From Callorhinus ursinus (Eukaryota > Chordata > Mammalia > Carnivora > Otariidae), in the NCBI RefSeq assembly GCF_003265705.1, contig NW_020313168.1:2878950-2942949 (forward strand): 64,000 bases of DNA, read 5' to 3'. Positions 32,398-43,084 of this stretch are shown here, in pieces (positions within the stretch are counted from its first letter, which is position 1; the number at the start of each line of letters is the position of its first letter). A model generated the notes under the pieces. That model was given only the letters and a program-made list of their open reading frames with translations, was not told the DNA's origin and searched no databases. Made by a program: the position numbers and the translations under genes.

Positions 32398-33245
32398 CTG
32401 GAAGGGCAGAGCCACCCTCCCAACCAGAGACAGAGCCACCCCTCCCTCCCAACCAGAGACAGAGCCACCCCTCCCTCCCAACCAGAGACAGAGCCACCCT
32501 CCCAACCAGAGACAGAGACACCCTCCCAGCCAGAGACAGAGCCACCCTCCCAACCAGACAGAGTCACCCTCCCAACCAGAGACGGAGCCACCCTCCCTCC
32601 CAACCAGAGACAGAGCCACCCTCCCAACCAGAGACAGAGCCACCCTCCCAACCAGAGACAGAGCCACCCCTCCCTCCCAACCAGAGACAGAGACACCCCT
32701 CCCTCCCAACCAGAGACAGAGCCACCCCTCCCTCCCAACCAGAGACAGAGCCACCCTCCCAACCAGAGACGGAGACACCCTCCCAACCAGAGACAGAGCC
32801 ACCCTCCCAACCAGACAGAGTCACCCTCCCAACCAGAGACGGAGCCACCCTCCCTCCCAACCAGAGATGGAGTCACCCTCCCAACCAGAGACAGAGCTAC
32901 CCTCCCTCCCAACCAGAGACAGCCACTCTCCCAACCAGAGACGGAGACACTCTCCCAACCAGACAGAGTCACCCTCCCAACCAGAGACAGAGCCACCCTC
33001 CCAACCAGAGACAGAGCCACCCCTCCTAACCAAGGGCGGGAACCAGCCCCCTCCCAACCAGAGACAGAGCTGCCCCTCCTAACCAGAGACACAGCTGCCC
33101 CTCCTAACCAGAGACAGAGCCACCCTCCCAACCAGAGACAGAGCCACCCCTCCCAACCAAGGGCGGGAACCAGCCCCCTCCCAACCAGAGACAGAGCCAC
33201 CCTCCCAACCAGAGACGGAGCCACCTCTCCCAATCAGAGACTGAG
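32398..33245. repeat. Minisatellite (VNTR), about 33 units of 22-29 bp
   Basis: A tandem array with base unit 'ccctcccaaccagagacag' plus 'agcca' (24 bp). Variants are a CTCC/CCTCC-expanded unit (28-29 bp), a contracted 22-bp unit reading 'aaccagacagag', and a late 'aaccaagggcgggaacc' type. Two higher-order periods are visible. A block of contracted plus expanded units recurs 257 bp apart (near 32541 and 32798). The 'caagggcggg' block recurs 127 bp apart (33031 and 33158). No reading frame of the minus-strand unit contains a stop, which creates a 437-codon spurious open frame. Confidence 0.97.
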
Positions 33246-36200
33246 CCAACCACTCCCATCCCTAAGGACCAAAGGGGAGGCAGGTAGAGGGGGTCTAGGG
33301 CCCATGCTGGGCAGCTCAGGATGCCCCTAAGCCCCCAACAGTAGCCCCAAGTTGGAAACTTACAGCAAGAGAAACTTCCAGTGGTACTGACACAGTGGGG
33401 ATGTTCCCCATCTGTCCCAGCCTGGTAATCACCTCACCAAGGGTCCCTTTCACCCTAAATCCATTTTGACTACAGGGATGGAATGTACATCTGAGGCTGG
33501 CTAGTAGGACTGTCCCCCCTCCCACTCCCAGTGGAGGCTGAAGATGGGCTGATGGCAACTTTCCCACCATCCTGTGGAGCCTGATGTGCCAGGTTGGGGC
33601 TGCCGGGCCAGAGCCCCATCGTGGTGGCCCCAAGGAATGGCCAAAGGTCAAGGTCCACCAGCATCAGAAGTATGGAACCCAAGCCACTCAGGCCTGTGGT
33701 GTGGAGAGGGGACCCCGAGATGAGCCTGGGATAGCTGCCACTTTCCATCTGCAACTCCAGGGCATGGCAGGCAGTGTGGGCCAGTGTCAGAGCTCTGACG
33801 GGGGGCTGGAAAGGTCCAAAGTCAGTCCCCCCCACTCTGGCTTGTGTTCTTTGGGGCGGCACCTTGAGAAAGGGGGCCTGTTTGGAGTAGGAGAGTAATG
33901 GGTAGATCTGACGGGGCTAGCTGGTCTGAAATAAGAAATGAGGTTGTGGAAGCAACAAGGTCTGGCTCTGAACGAGAAGGGCCATAAAGCAGGCTGGACA
34001 GAGAGGTCATCTCCAGGGGCCACAGGTTGCTCCCTAGTCACTCACCAGCCCCTCTGTGGGCTTGGCTATTGAAGCCTGGGCTCCACCATGGCCCCCCACT
34101 CTTGCCAGCCAGGAGCTCAGGGCCAGGCTCCTCTGCTCCCCCCTGCCCCAGTGCCCAGCAGACAGAAACCACCCAGGGAGGGTAAGGTGGCTTCTTTAAT
34201 TTCTTAGGCAGCTGCTTGCCAGCCAGTGACAGCCCAGAATGCCAATCAGGCTCAGCCTTCACTGCAGGTCTCCTGTGAGGATGTGGCCAGTGGAAAAGTC
34301 TAGAGGCTTCAGACCCTGACCATCCCAGGCCCTGGGGAAGGGGTCAGCCCCCCCAGCTGGGCAGCATCAGCAATAGTCATCTTGGGGAATGGTCATTGTG
34401 CTTCACTACCCTCCCCTTCTGGTCCATTTCTCCGCCATGACCCGATGCTCTCATTCTGCCAAGATTCACCGAGCTGGCAGATGGGACCCCTTTCCCTGCC
34501 CCCAGCTGCCCGACCTGTGACAAATAGGACGGGGTGAGGGGCAGGGTCCAGCTCAATGCCTCCATCCTCAGCGAGGCCTTTCTCTTGCTATCCAGGGCTC
34601 AGATTCTTAGTTACTGGCTGCAATGCTCTGTGGGCACTGCTGGGACATGAGGCTGACTGGCCCCCAGCTTGGGAAGTTTGATAACACTTGGAGCCCAAGG
34701 ATGGGCCAGGATGTGGAGGTCACCCAAGCCAGCTTCCTGCTCAGTGGGCACCTGCTTCCCAGCTCCCCACGACAGATGGCCACGCAGCGGCTCCTAGCAC
34801 GTTCCCATGATTCATGATTGAGTGGCCACGGGAGCCAAGTGACAACGGAGAGTCCTCTGCCTTCTCCACATCTTGAGAAGGGTCCTACAGTCCAGCCAGG
34901 CAGGAAGCTGGCACCGTGGGTCCCTCCCGCTGTTCCCTCCGGTTCCTGCTCTGCTCTGGTGAAGCACAGCCTCCATGCGGAGACACTCGGGGTCGCTCCT
35001 TCGGCCACACAGCTCCTTCGGTCTGCAGGGACTCTGTCTGTTCCCTGGTTCCTCGCCTCAGTTTCTTTCTTCCTCAAACACCTGGTTTCTCCTGGTTATC
35101 TCCATGCATAGCCTGGGAATGTTAGACCATCTGCCAGATGCATTTATGAGCGTGGGGAGGAGCAGAGTGGGGGATGGGGAGCTCCGGCTCTCAGGAGCCC
35201 TGTGACCTGGCGGCCAGGTTTGGGCTGGTGTGCATGGAGACAGTAAGGGCCAGGGGACATGCGGGGTGTGGACAGGGTCCTCTGTAGACCCTCAGCTGCA
35301 GTGACGATGACCAGGCTGATGGCTGATGATGACACAGAGCACTCGGGTAGTGCCCGAGTGTCCCCCCTGATTGTCCCTCTGGGACATCTTTGGGATGGCC
35401 CTCACCATGTAGAACAGAGCCTCTCTCTGGTTTCAGATACCTGGGCGGTGGCTGCTTCACCTTGCTGGGGCTGGGCCTGTTCTGTTGGCACCTCCCAGAA
35501 ACTCTCTCCTGTGGCACATGGCCTGCCTTGTCATCGGGGACCGAATGTATCTGATCCAACGCCTGGATTCAAATATACCCGGTTCCCACACATATATGCA
35601 TGCTGACATGTTGTGGGTGTGCATCTGTGGCTGGCTGAGTAGCAGGGCCCCCAGGGATAGCCAGGCCCTAGTCCCTAGAGCCTGCGAGCGTGAGTCTCCA
35701 TGGCAGGGACACATGGTGCCCATGTGGCTAAGGGAAGGATCTGGAAGTGGGGAGCACATCCTTGCTACTCAGGCGGGCCTGAGATACAATCATGAGTGTC
35801 CTGAGAGGGGGTGGGGGAGGACGTGATGCAGACAGACCAGGGGGCCACATGATGGCAGGGGCAGGGCCTGGAGGACTGTGGCTATGAGCCCAGGAGCACC
35901 GGGGCCGCCAGAAGCAGGAGGAAGCAGGCGGTGGACTCTTCCCTGGAGCCTCTGGTGGGCACGAGCGTGGCCCCACCACACCTTGATTTCAGGCCCCGTG
36001 AAGCTGCCTTCAGGCTCCTGGCCTCCCTCCCTCTGAGCCACCAGTCTGTGTTCGCGTGTGGTGGCAGCTTGCACGGCGTCCCAGCGGAGTGCGCCACGCC
36101 AGGTGCAGGAATCCTCTCTGGTGGTTGCTCGCCGACTATAAATGAGTCTGTTACGGATGGTTTCCTCGTTTCCCCCCTGCATGTTTTGAACGGGGCCATG

Positions 36201-36861
36201 CCATGCTATAAAAGTTTAAGTGACCTGGCCATTACATGTGTAGGCAGCCCCTGGTGGGGTGGCCTCAGGTGAGGTCCAGGGCTGGGGAGCCTCCCGCAGG
36301 CCCCAGTCCTAGGAGCTCTGTCGGGGGGGCGGGGCGGGGGCACTCCGGAGCTCCGGGTGAGGGGCCTGACCAACCACACACCTCTCCTTCTTTTCTCGGC
36401 TGAAACCAGGAAGGTGGGTAGGCAGTGGGAGGCCAGGAGAGCAAAGGGGCCTGCTGGATCCCACCCCTGGAGGGAGGGATTTGTGTCCCCGTCCCTCTCT
36501 AAGAGCCCCCTGCCGAGCCCTGTACCCCTGCTGGATCCCAGAAGGCGAGCACCTTCCTTCCAAGGTTTCCCATTCTGGTGGCTGGCTGTGAAGGAGTTTG
36601 TGAGAGCAGGCAGAGGACGTCCTTCCTCCTGGTCGGCTCCCATGACCGGGCATCCCTGCTCCCTCTCCCCTGATCTTCCTGGTGGATCCCTGCAAACACA
36701 GTGGGTCCCACATCTTCTCGGTCATGGGGCTGCAGGATGTGGAGGAAACTCCGAGTGGCACCGTCCGACGGGGCCGCCACAGCCAGTCCAGGCTTCTGGT
36801 GGAGATGGGGAGAGTTTGGGCTGAGATGCACTGCATGCACATGGGACCCCAAAAACGGAGT
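33246..36861. other. Single-copy DNA, no gene seen
   Basis: A long stretch without recognised exon or preserved repeat. 33290-34600 looks CpG-poor compared with its neighbours. A canonical G-quadruplex motif lies at 36323-36340. 36120-36245 is AT-richer and holds 'gctataaaagtttaagtgac'. Confidence 0.45.
36323..36340 (+). other. G-quadruplex motif / GC box
   Basis: Seven G, C, four G, C, five G. It satisfies the four-run quadruplex pattern with one-base loops and also contains an Sp1-type 'ggggcggggc'. Confidence 0.7.
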
Positions 36862-37055
36862 GTACGCGACCAAGAATGTAAAATCTCTCATCGATCACAG
36901 TTATACGGGTTACATATTGAAATGATCATATTTGAATAATTGTGTTAAATGTAAGGATCATAAAAATCACTTCCGCTTGTTCATTTTACATTTTTAAAAA
37001 ATACGGCAATTAGGAAATGTAAAATTGTATGTGAGGCTCATATGCTCTTTCCACT
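36862..37055 (+). repeat. Second copy of the ancient AT-rich repeat
   Basis: 'aagaatgtaaaatctctcat', 'gggttacatattgaaatgat', 'catatttgaataattgtgtt', 'gaaatgtaaaattgtatgtg' and 'aggctcatatgctctttcca' align in order with the repeat at 5275-5480 and with the same remembered consensus. It is highly diverged. Confidence 0.55.
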
Positions 37056-37540
37056 GGACCACACAGCTCAGAGTTTGGCAGGCGTTCCCACTGGCTGGTG
37101 CCAGCTCGCAGGCAAAGGGGAACTGGTCTGTATGCTCTTTCTTGGGAGGGACTTTCAAAGGAATCTGTCTGAAATGCCAGGAGAGGTTGGCCAGGGTGGT
37201 GACAGCAGTGTCTCCTCTCTCGTAGGCCTGCGTGGACCCAAGTGGACAGGGAGTCGGGGAGACTGGCCTCTCTTCTCAGCCTGTGTTCTGTGCATCGGAG
37301 CAGAAGTCCATGCTTTTCAGGCATGAGCCAGTTGTGGTGGAGGCAGGAACAGAATCATATTTTTTTCCAGTTCAGAGGCAAGATTGAGCTCTTCCAGTAG
37401 CAGAGACCACCCCCCTGCCGCCCCAGTGCCCAAACAGGTGCTGACATGGGCAGTGGAAGCGTGAGATAAAATATGCATAAAATATGACTTTCTTAATGGG
37501 GTCACAGGTGAATCATTATAACAGCACCTTGCATTTTTAT
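37056..37540. other. Single-copy DNA, no gene seen
   Basis: No exon or repeat recognised. Confidence 0.45.
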
Positions 37541-37544
37541 AATA

Positions 37545-37905
37545 GTCGAACATTATTGTGGTAAGATCCACATAACCTAAAATTTACTTCCTTAACTGTG
37601 TTTAAGTGCGTGGTTCGGTGGCACCCAGTGTTTCACACGGTTGTGTCACCATCACCATCTGCCTCTGGAACATCTTCGTCTTCCCCAAGCACAGCTCCAT
37701 CCCCCTGCAACACCAGCTTCCCATCACCCACCGTGCCCCAACGTACCCACCGTCCACCTTTCTGTCTGTGAATAGTTGAGTCCTCTAAGTGCCTCGTGTA
37801 TGTGCAATCCTACAGTATCTGTCCTTTGTGTCTGCTGATTTCACTGAGTGTCACGTCCTCAGGATCCATCCCGTGTTGCAGCAGGCGTCAGAATATAGTT
37901 TGATG
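37545..37905 (-). repeat. L1M LINE 3' end
   Basis: 'ttgtggtaagatccacataa', 'cctaaaatttacttcctta', 'acggttgtgtcaccatcac', 'gtgcaatcctacagtatctg' and 'gtcacgtcctcaggatccat' match the L1 reverse complement also present at 19690 and 26712. Confidence 0.85.
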
Positions 37906-37959
37906 TTTTCAGAGCCCCTTCATGGGGCTAACCTCGCGCTCTTCTAACCACGTCCTCTG

Positions 37960-38030
37960 GACAGGCTTATTAACCCCACTTTGCTGATGGAGAGCACTGA
38001 GGCTCATCATCCAAGCTCACTGGGACACAG
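37960..38030 (-). repeat. MIR-like fragment
   Basis: 'ttattaaccccactttgctg', 'atggagagcactgaggctca' and 'gggacacagctggggag' follow the MIR reverse complement. Confidence 0.55.
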
Positions 38031-38080
38031 CTGGGGAGTGGGGATGGGAATGGGGATGGGACACAGCTGGGGAATGGGGC
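38021..38080. repeat. Short tandem duplication
   Basis: 'gggacacagctgggga' plus a 'tgggg' run occurs twice, about 36 bp apart, with an intervening 'ggggatgggaatggggat'. It is a small local duplication at the MIR edge. Confidence 0.75.
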
Positions 38081-38224
38081 CCTGACTGGTTCTTCAACCT
38101 TCCCCGGGCTCTGCCCAATTCACCCTGGCTGGGTGACACCGGCCCCATCCACAGCTTTGCCAACACGACCCAACCACTGTTTTGATCATGACAGGTCAGT
38201 AGAAAATAAAATCAGTTGTGGGAG

Positions 38225-38490
38225 AAGATATTCTCATTTTAAGTATCTCCCCCTGTTTCCCTCGCCCCCTCCCTTGAGATGAGGCAGAGCAATTTCTAAG
38301 CACGACTGCAAGGGACGACAGGTCAGTTTATAAATACTGTATAACCTGAGATCATGGGACCAATTTGAAGCCTGTTGACAGAGAGGCTTTGAAGGATGGG
38401 TTCCAGGCGGGGTGTGTGCGTGCACACGGAATACTAATCAATAATGTATAAGGAGAAGGGCATGTTATGCAAATTCAAGGTATAGGCATT
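38225..38490. promoter_or_regulatory. Candidate conserved element with POU octamer
   Basis: A non-repeat block with a perfect octamer ATGCAAAT (38467-38474). Other blocks are 'tactaatcaataatgtataa', 'cagtttataaatactgtata' and 'gaccaatttgaagcctg'. The composition resembles vertebrate developmental enhancers. Confidence 0.4.
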
Positions 38491-38849
38491 GTGTCTGCCA
38501 CAGTTAAATGCTGGGAAGCCACCGAGGGAGGGGCTGAGCTGTGGGGGATCTGCAGCCCCTCAGCATCTACCACTCCAGACTCATGGCTGTCCATGATGAC
38601 CAGAAGCCCGCGGCATGGCAGAGGACTCAGGAACAAGAGTAGCCTTTCCCCGGGGGCTCCGGTTTCCGGGAGCTGTTGGACATCTCTGTTCTTTGGCAGC
38701 TGTGAGGGTTCTGCACGCAGGAAGAACCACCCGAATCCTTCAGATGCCTAGTCTCTGTGGCCAGAGGCTTCTAGAGTCAGCACTCGGAAGAGTCCAGGAC
38801 CTTCCACCGGCTGGGGGGAGGTGTGGCAGTGGCCCGAGCCCGCCCATGT

Positions 38850-39130
38850 AACTGGTTAATCTGTCTGTGGACCAGCGGATATTGCTTAACTAACCTCATT
38901 ACTCTTGTGCATTTAGCAGCTCGGAGGAAGATAATACCTTTCAGGTTTGACCCAATTTTAGTTTTTGTTGTCATAACTGTGGCAAATCCACCTTTGAGCC
39001 CCTCAGCAGCAGGCCCGAAGGGGAAGTGATTTACGGCAGGCGTGCACGTGGAGTCCTTAATGCATGGGCAGCAGAGAGCCGTGGCGCCCTCTGCCAGTCT
39101 TGATCTCCGCTTAGCAACATTTTCCATGAC
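38850..39130. promoter_or_regulatory. Candidate conserved element with CTCF-like site
   Basis: A non-repeat block with 'gtaactggttaatctgtctg', 'tcattactcttgtgcattta', 'tttgttgtcataactgtgg' and 'gagtccttaatgcatggg'. Near its end, 39081-39097 read on the minus strand is 'ctggcagagggcgccac', close to the CTCF core. Enhancer or insulator role is inferred. Confidence 0.4.
39081..39097 (-). promoter_or_regulatory. CTCF-like motif
   Basis: The minus-strand sequence CTGGCAGAGGGCGCCAC matches most positions of the CTCF core (C-C-A-S-Y-A-G-R-K-G-G-C-R-S). Occupancy cannot be inferred from the sequence. Confidence 0.4.
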
Positions 39131-39522
39131 AAATCCTCATCCTTCCCACCATCTGAGAGCCCATGCCCTGGAGATCCTGAAAACTGCATTACCTTGATTT
39201 AAAAAGTAGATGGATAGACAGGGACCAACAGAGAGGCAGATCCCTAGCCCTGGCATCTGCACTGCTGGGCCCCGGACAGCCTTGCTGCACTTCCCTTGAT
39301 GGGAATGATGGTCATCCTCCTCCCGCGCTGTGAGCTGTGATGTCACTTCCTGTTTCCAGTGAGGAAGCAGGGGCTGTGGGCAGGGAATTGAGGCTTCCTG
39401 TGGTCTGCCTGCAGAAGTCTCCCCTTTCCTGACTCGTAGGGGAAACATAGCTAGAAGTCACATGATGCCTCTTGGTACAGAGACAGGAGAAGGGGGATGG
39501 GGAAACTGAAGGGGGAAACGGT

Positions 39523-39890
39523 GTATCAGTCAGCTATTGCTGCATAACAAATCACTCCAAAATCAGTTGCTTACAACACCAGTCATTTCTTTTTATTTTT
39601 CACAAGCCCACAGGTCAGTCAGGGGTCAGCAGATGGACTCAGTGGCTGTGCTCCAGGCTGGGTTGAATGGGGCAGCCTTGCTGCTCCATGTGCCTTTCAC
39701 CCTGTCCTGGGATCAGGAGCCCAACCATGGCAATGGTAGAGGCATAAGAGAATGAGTAGATAAATCACATGACTGAGCCCACATTGACACAGGGTGAAAA
39801 AGAGACTTTGCCTCTTTAGTAGGAAAGCCTGCAGTGACGTACATGGCAGAGGGACTTGAGTCTCATTACTGTACATGCCACAGTTGGTGA
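39523..39890 (-). repeat. MLT1-type LTR
   Basis: Reverse-complement start 'tatcagtcagctattgctgc', 'ataacaaatcactccaaaat', 'cacaggtcagtcaggggtca', 'gctccatgtgcctttcac' and 'aatcacatgactgagccca', then 'catggcagagggacttga'. This is the subfamily that begins 'tctgctattgctgcataac'. Confidence 0.75.
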
Positions 39891-39950
39891 GGAGGACTGT
39901 CTGAATCTGATGATGATGATGGAGATGTTGGCAGTCTTCATATCTTTAGT

Positions 39951-40150
39951 GCTGACTCTGGACCAGTCACTCAACTAAGCGTTCTGTGTATGTGATCTTA
40001 TGTGTTTTTTATAGTAACCTGATAAAAAAGTTGTTGTTACCCACTTCATAGGTGGGCAAATTGAGGTTGGGAAAGGTTAAGTAACTTGCTCAGAGATAGT
40101 GACAGGGCAGCCAGGATTTCCATCCAGGTTTATCTGGCTTCCAAGCCCAG
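39951..40150 (-). repeat. MIR SINE, long copy
   Basis: 'tagtgctgactctggaccag', 'acccacttcataggtgggca', 'aattgaggttgggaaaggtt', 'aagtaacttgctcagagata' and 'ggcagccaggatttccatc' match the MIR reverse complement over about 200 bp. It is the best MIR in the window. Confidence 0.85.
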
Positions 40151-40246
40151 ACTCAAAGACCCCCCACCTCTCAGTCTTTGTAGTGCTGTCCTTCAGCCCC
40201 TGCTCCTGTTCTGGGCCTTCTCCTCCCCTCACTGGGTTTACTTTGT

Positions 40247-40552
40247 GGATGATGGATGGATGGATGGATGGATGGATGGATGGATGGATGGATGAGTGGG
40301 TAGGCGGATGGGTGGATGGCTGAATGGTTGAATGAGGTATGGGTGGGTGGGTGGGTAGGTGGATGAATGGATGGTAGATGGATGGATGAGTAGGTAGGTG
40401 GATGGGTGGATGGCTGAATGGTTGAATGGGGTATGAGTGGGTGGGTGGGTAGATGGGTGAATGAATGGATGGATGGATGGATCAATGGACAGATGGAGGA
40501 ACAGACAAACAGATAGATGGCAGATGGACAGGTGGGTGGGTAGATGAATAAA
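40247..40552 (+). repeat. (GGAT)n tetranucleotide array with 94-bp higher-order repeat
   Basis: A pure GGAT run near 40254-40292 is followed by degenerate GGAT/GGGT/GAAT units. The block 'ggatgggtggatggctgaat' recurs at 40306 and 40400, a 94-bp higher-order duplication. The array is likely length-polymorphic. Open frames through it are low-complexity only. Confidence 0.97.
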
Positions 40553-40555
40553 GTC

Positions 40556-41655
40556 AATGTCTCCAGCGACTGTGGCTGATGTGTACTCCTAGTTTCACTA
40601 TGCCATGCTGCTCCTGGGGAGGTCTCCCTTTCATCATGGAGCTCTACCTGAGCCAAAACTCATCTGCTGGGCAGTAAGAGTGCCAAAGGACCTCAGAAGG
40701 AAAATCAGGTCCCAGGAAGGCAGATTTCATGGCCAGGGTCACTCAGGGAGGTCAGACTGGAGGCCACAGCAGGGTACGAGTCGGCCTTGGCTTGCATAGA
40801 AAGGCCTCCTCTTTGCCAGCCTTGGTCTGTGTTCCACTCTCTGAAGACAGGGCAGGAGGTGGGCAGAAGAACCTCTTGCCAAGGAAGCAAATTAGGAGAG
40901 AGAAAGCCGGTGCTGATGGCCCTTGCTTCCCCATCCCGTTCTCTCCCTCTGCTCTTATCTGTTCCTCAGCATCAACAGCTGTCCCCCTGTGGGTCTTCTG
41001 AGCCCTCCTGCACAGTGGCTTCACCATCTGCTGCTCCCAGGGAGCCCGTCTGAGACCAGGGCCTGCTCGCTGCCGGAGGGGGAGGGCAGGCCTCTGCAGT
41101 TCTGGAGCAGCCTCTCTTGACCCGGGGCGGCCTTGGGCAGACTCCGGGTGTTTGCTTGGTGACTGATGTGGTAGCCATGGTGCCCCAGAGCGGATGGGGA
41201 ACAGCTATGGGCATGCCCCACCTGTGCTGTTCAAGACCCCGTGTGCAACGTGTTCCTTCCCACCTGACCCTACCCGGACGAGGCCAGCTGTAGACTCTAG
41301 TCCCTGCTCCATGAATGCAAGGCGGCCGGCACGGGGACACGTTCCTCTATCATCATGTTTCCTCCCTTTCTCTCCTCATTGCAAGAGAGCTGACAAGTGA
41401 AGGTCCAGACGGAGGCTTTGGGTGGTGCGCTGATGGTTGTTGCCTTCCTCCCACCGCTGGGGGGAGCCCCTGGGGCAGGTGTCTCAGCCTGCGCGTGGGA
41501 CACATGCAGTATCATTACCCTGATTATTGCTTCTTCCCAGACGTATTGATCGGGCTTCTGTCGCTGACTCAGGCCAACTGAAAGGCTGTGCAGCCTGTCA
41601 GAGCCTTAGGGACTGAGAGAGTGGCTTTGACTCAAGATGTATCGTCAGTCCAGAA
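40556..41655. other. Single-copy DNA, no gene seen
   Basis: No exon or repeat recognised. Confidence 0.45.
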
Positions 41656-41659
41656 GGTG

Positions 41660-41775
41660 ACTTCTTTTTTTAATTGAAAAATGGGGAGTCATTTACATAT
41701 TGTGAAATGTGTGGGTCTCGGTACAGTCGAAGGAGTTTTGACAGCTGTATACACTGAATAACCATCACCGGAAGG
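41660..41775 (-). repeat. L1 LINE fragment
   Basis: 'tgggaagtcatttacatat'-like ('ggggagtcatttacatattg'), 'gtacagtcgaaggagttttg' and 'acagctgtatacactgaata' follow the L1 reverse complement ('gtacaattcgatgagttttgacaaatgtatacac'). Confidence 0.7.
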
Positions 41776-42590
41776 TTCCTTGATCTGGCAGGGGGTGCTA
41801 AAGTCCCTGAGCCAGATGACGTGGCTCAGGCAGGTGGACAGAGGCTGAAGCTCCAGCCTTACCGGGACTCTCATGGTGGCCTCGACCAGTGCAGGCCCAT
41901 GAGAACCCAGCTCTGTTGAGCCAACAGACTGGTGGGGAGGGGGCAGCTGAGGGACAGCCAGCCAGGAGAGGGGTCCAAGGAGAAAGGGCTGGCAAGGTCA
42001 TCAGCTCACTCCCCTGCCTCCACTGCCTCAAGTCACCCAGGAGGATGTCCTGTCGTAGGGCACAGGCACCGTCCTCGAGAGTGCCCAGCCCCGAGCGGGG
42101 CAGATCGGCCTCGAGCATTGGTTCACGTGACAGTGCTGTTAAACACCCGAGATCACATGTGGGAAGCTCAGAGGTGGGCATCCCTGGGCTCCAGGTTGCC
42201 AAGGAAAGGGACATGCGACATCTTGTCCTGGGCAGGGGTTTAATGCCATGTCCTGCCAAGAAATCCTTCTGTGTTCTGTTTCTGTTGCGCTCTTCTTGTT
42301 TGCCTCCTATGCTCAGGGCAGGTGGGGACAGCCGAGGACCGGTGCCCGCACTAGCACCAGGGTAGACTTCCCCTGCTGGCTAGAGTTCTCCCGGAGCGGG
42401 CCCTCGGGAACTTCTCTGAAAATGACTGTTCCGTGCAGATGCTGTTACGGAAACTGGCAGAAGGTACTGTCAAAGCAAGTTCCTGATGCAGGTTATTCTC
42501 CTGCGCTCGGGCTGGAGCCGTGCATGCCGCGCCCAGGGAGGGAGGGGTGGCCCTTCGAAGGGGACCTTTAAAAAACCGGCCCGGTGGCCG
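41776..42590. other. Single-copy DNA, no gene seen
   Basis: No exon or repeat recognised. Confidence 0.45.
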
Positions 42591-42797
42591 GGGGTGCCCT
42601 GGGCGGCTCAGTCAGTGAAGCATTGGACTCTTGGTTTCGACTAGGGTCATGATCTCAGGGTCGTGGGATCTAACCCCGTGTTGGGCTCACTGCTGGGCAT
42701 GGAGTCTGCTTAGGACTCTCTCTCCCTCTGCCTCTGCTCCTCCTCCCTGCGCGCTCTCTCTTAAACAAACAAACAAACAAACTTGAAAAAAATAAAA
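42591..42797 (+). repeat. SINEC (Can-SINE)
   Basis: Sense copy: 'ggggtgccctgggcggctca', 'gtcagtgaagcattggactc', 'agggtcatgatctcagggtc', 'gtgggatctaaccccgtgtt', 'ggagtctgcttaggactctc', a CT-rich stretch, then an (AAAC)n and A-rich tail. It is more diverged than the copy at 60459, and no clear target duplication was found. Confidence 0.95.
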
Positions 42798-43084
42798 CCC
42801 TGCCCAGAAACACAGTTGGGCTGTGGGCAATCCCCTAGACCTGAGTATGCAGCCAGATGGAGGCCTGGGGGCCAGTTCTGAGCCCCCAGGTCCGAAAGGG
42901 GCATGTTCCTGCAACACAGAGCCCAGGAATGAGTCTCTGCCAGGCCCCCCGGCTGTCCCGACTCAGAGGCGACAAGACCCGGTCTGAAGCCCCAGCACCC
43001 CTCCCCGCATCAGCCCCACGGGCCCCCAGGCCCCGTGCTCTCGGGGAGGGCCTCCTGGAGTCTCTATCATGCCTTCCCCGTTTC

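Noticed and set aside
31920..33233. 437-codon minus-strand open frame
   Set aside because: Most of it lies in the minisatellite, whose unit has no stop in any frame; no domain or normal amino-acid composition.
32398..33245. CRISPR or centromeric satellite
   Set aside because: Units of 22-29 bp are contiguous with no spacers, and the array is under 1 kb; it is an interstitial minisatellite.
34170..34300. Lysine-rich minus-strand stretch with an ATTAAA-like signal, suggestive of a processed ribosomal-protein pseudogene
   Set aside because: I could not match it to any ribosomal protein, and there is no A-tail or flanking duplication.
36199..36215. TATA-like 'gctataaaagtttaag' (similar ones near 31170 and 5806)
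   Set aside because: Isolated TATA-like strings with no initiator, CpG or first-exon context; expected by chance in 64 kb.
40247..40552. CRISPR-like array
   Set aside because: Direct repeats are 4-bp units without unique spacers, in a mammalian genome; it is a microsatellite.
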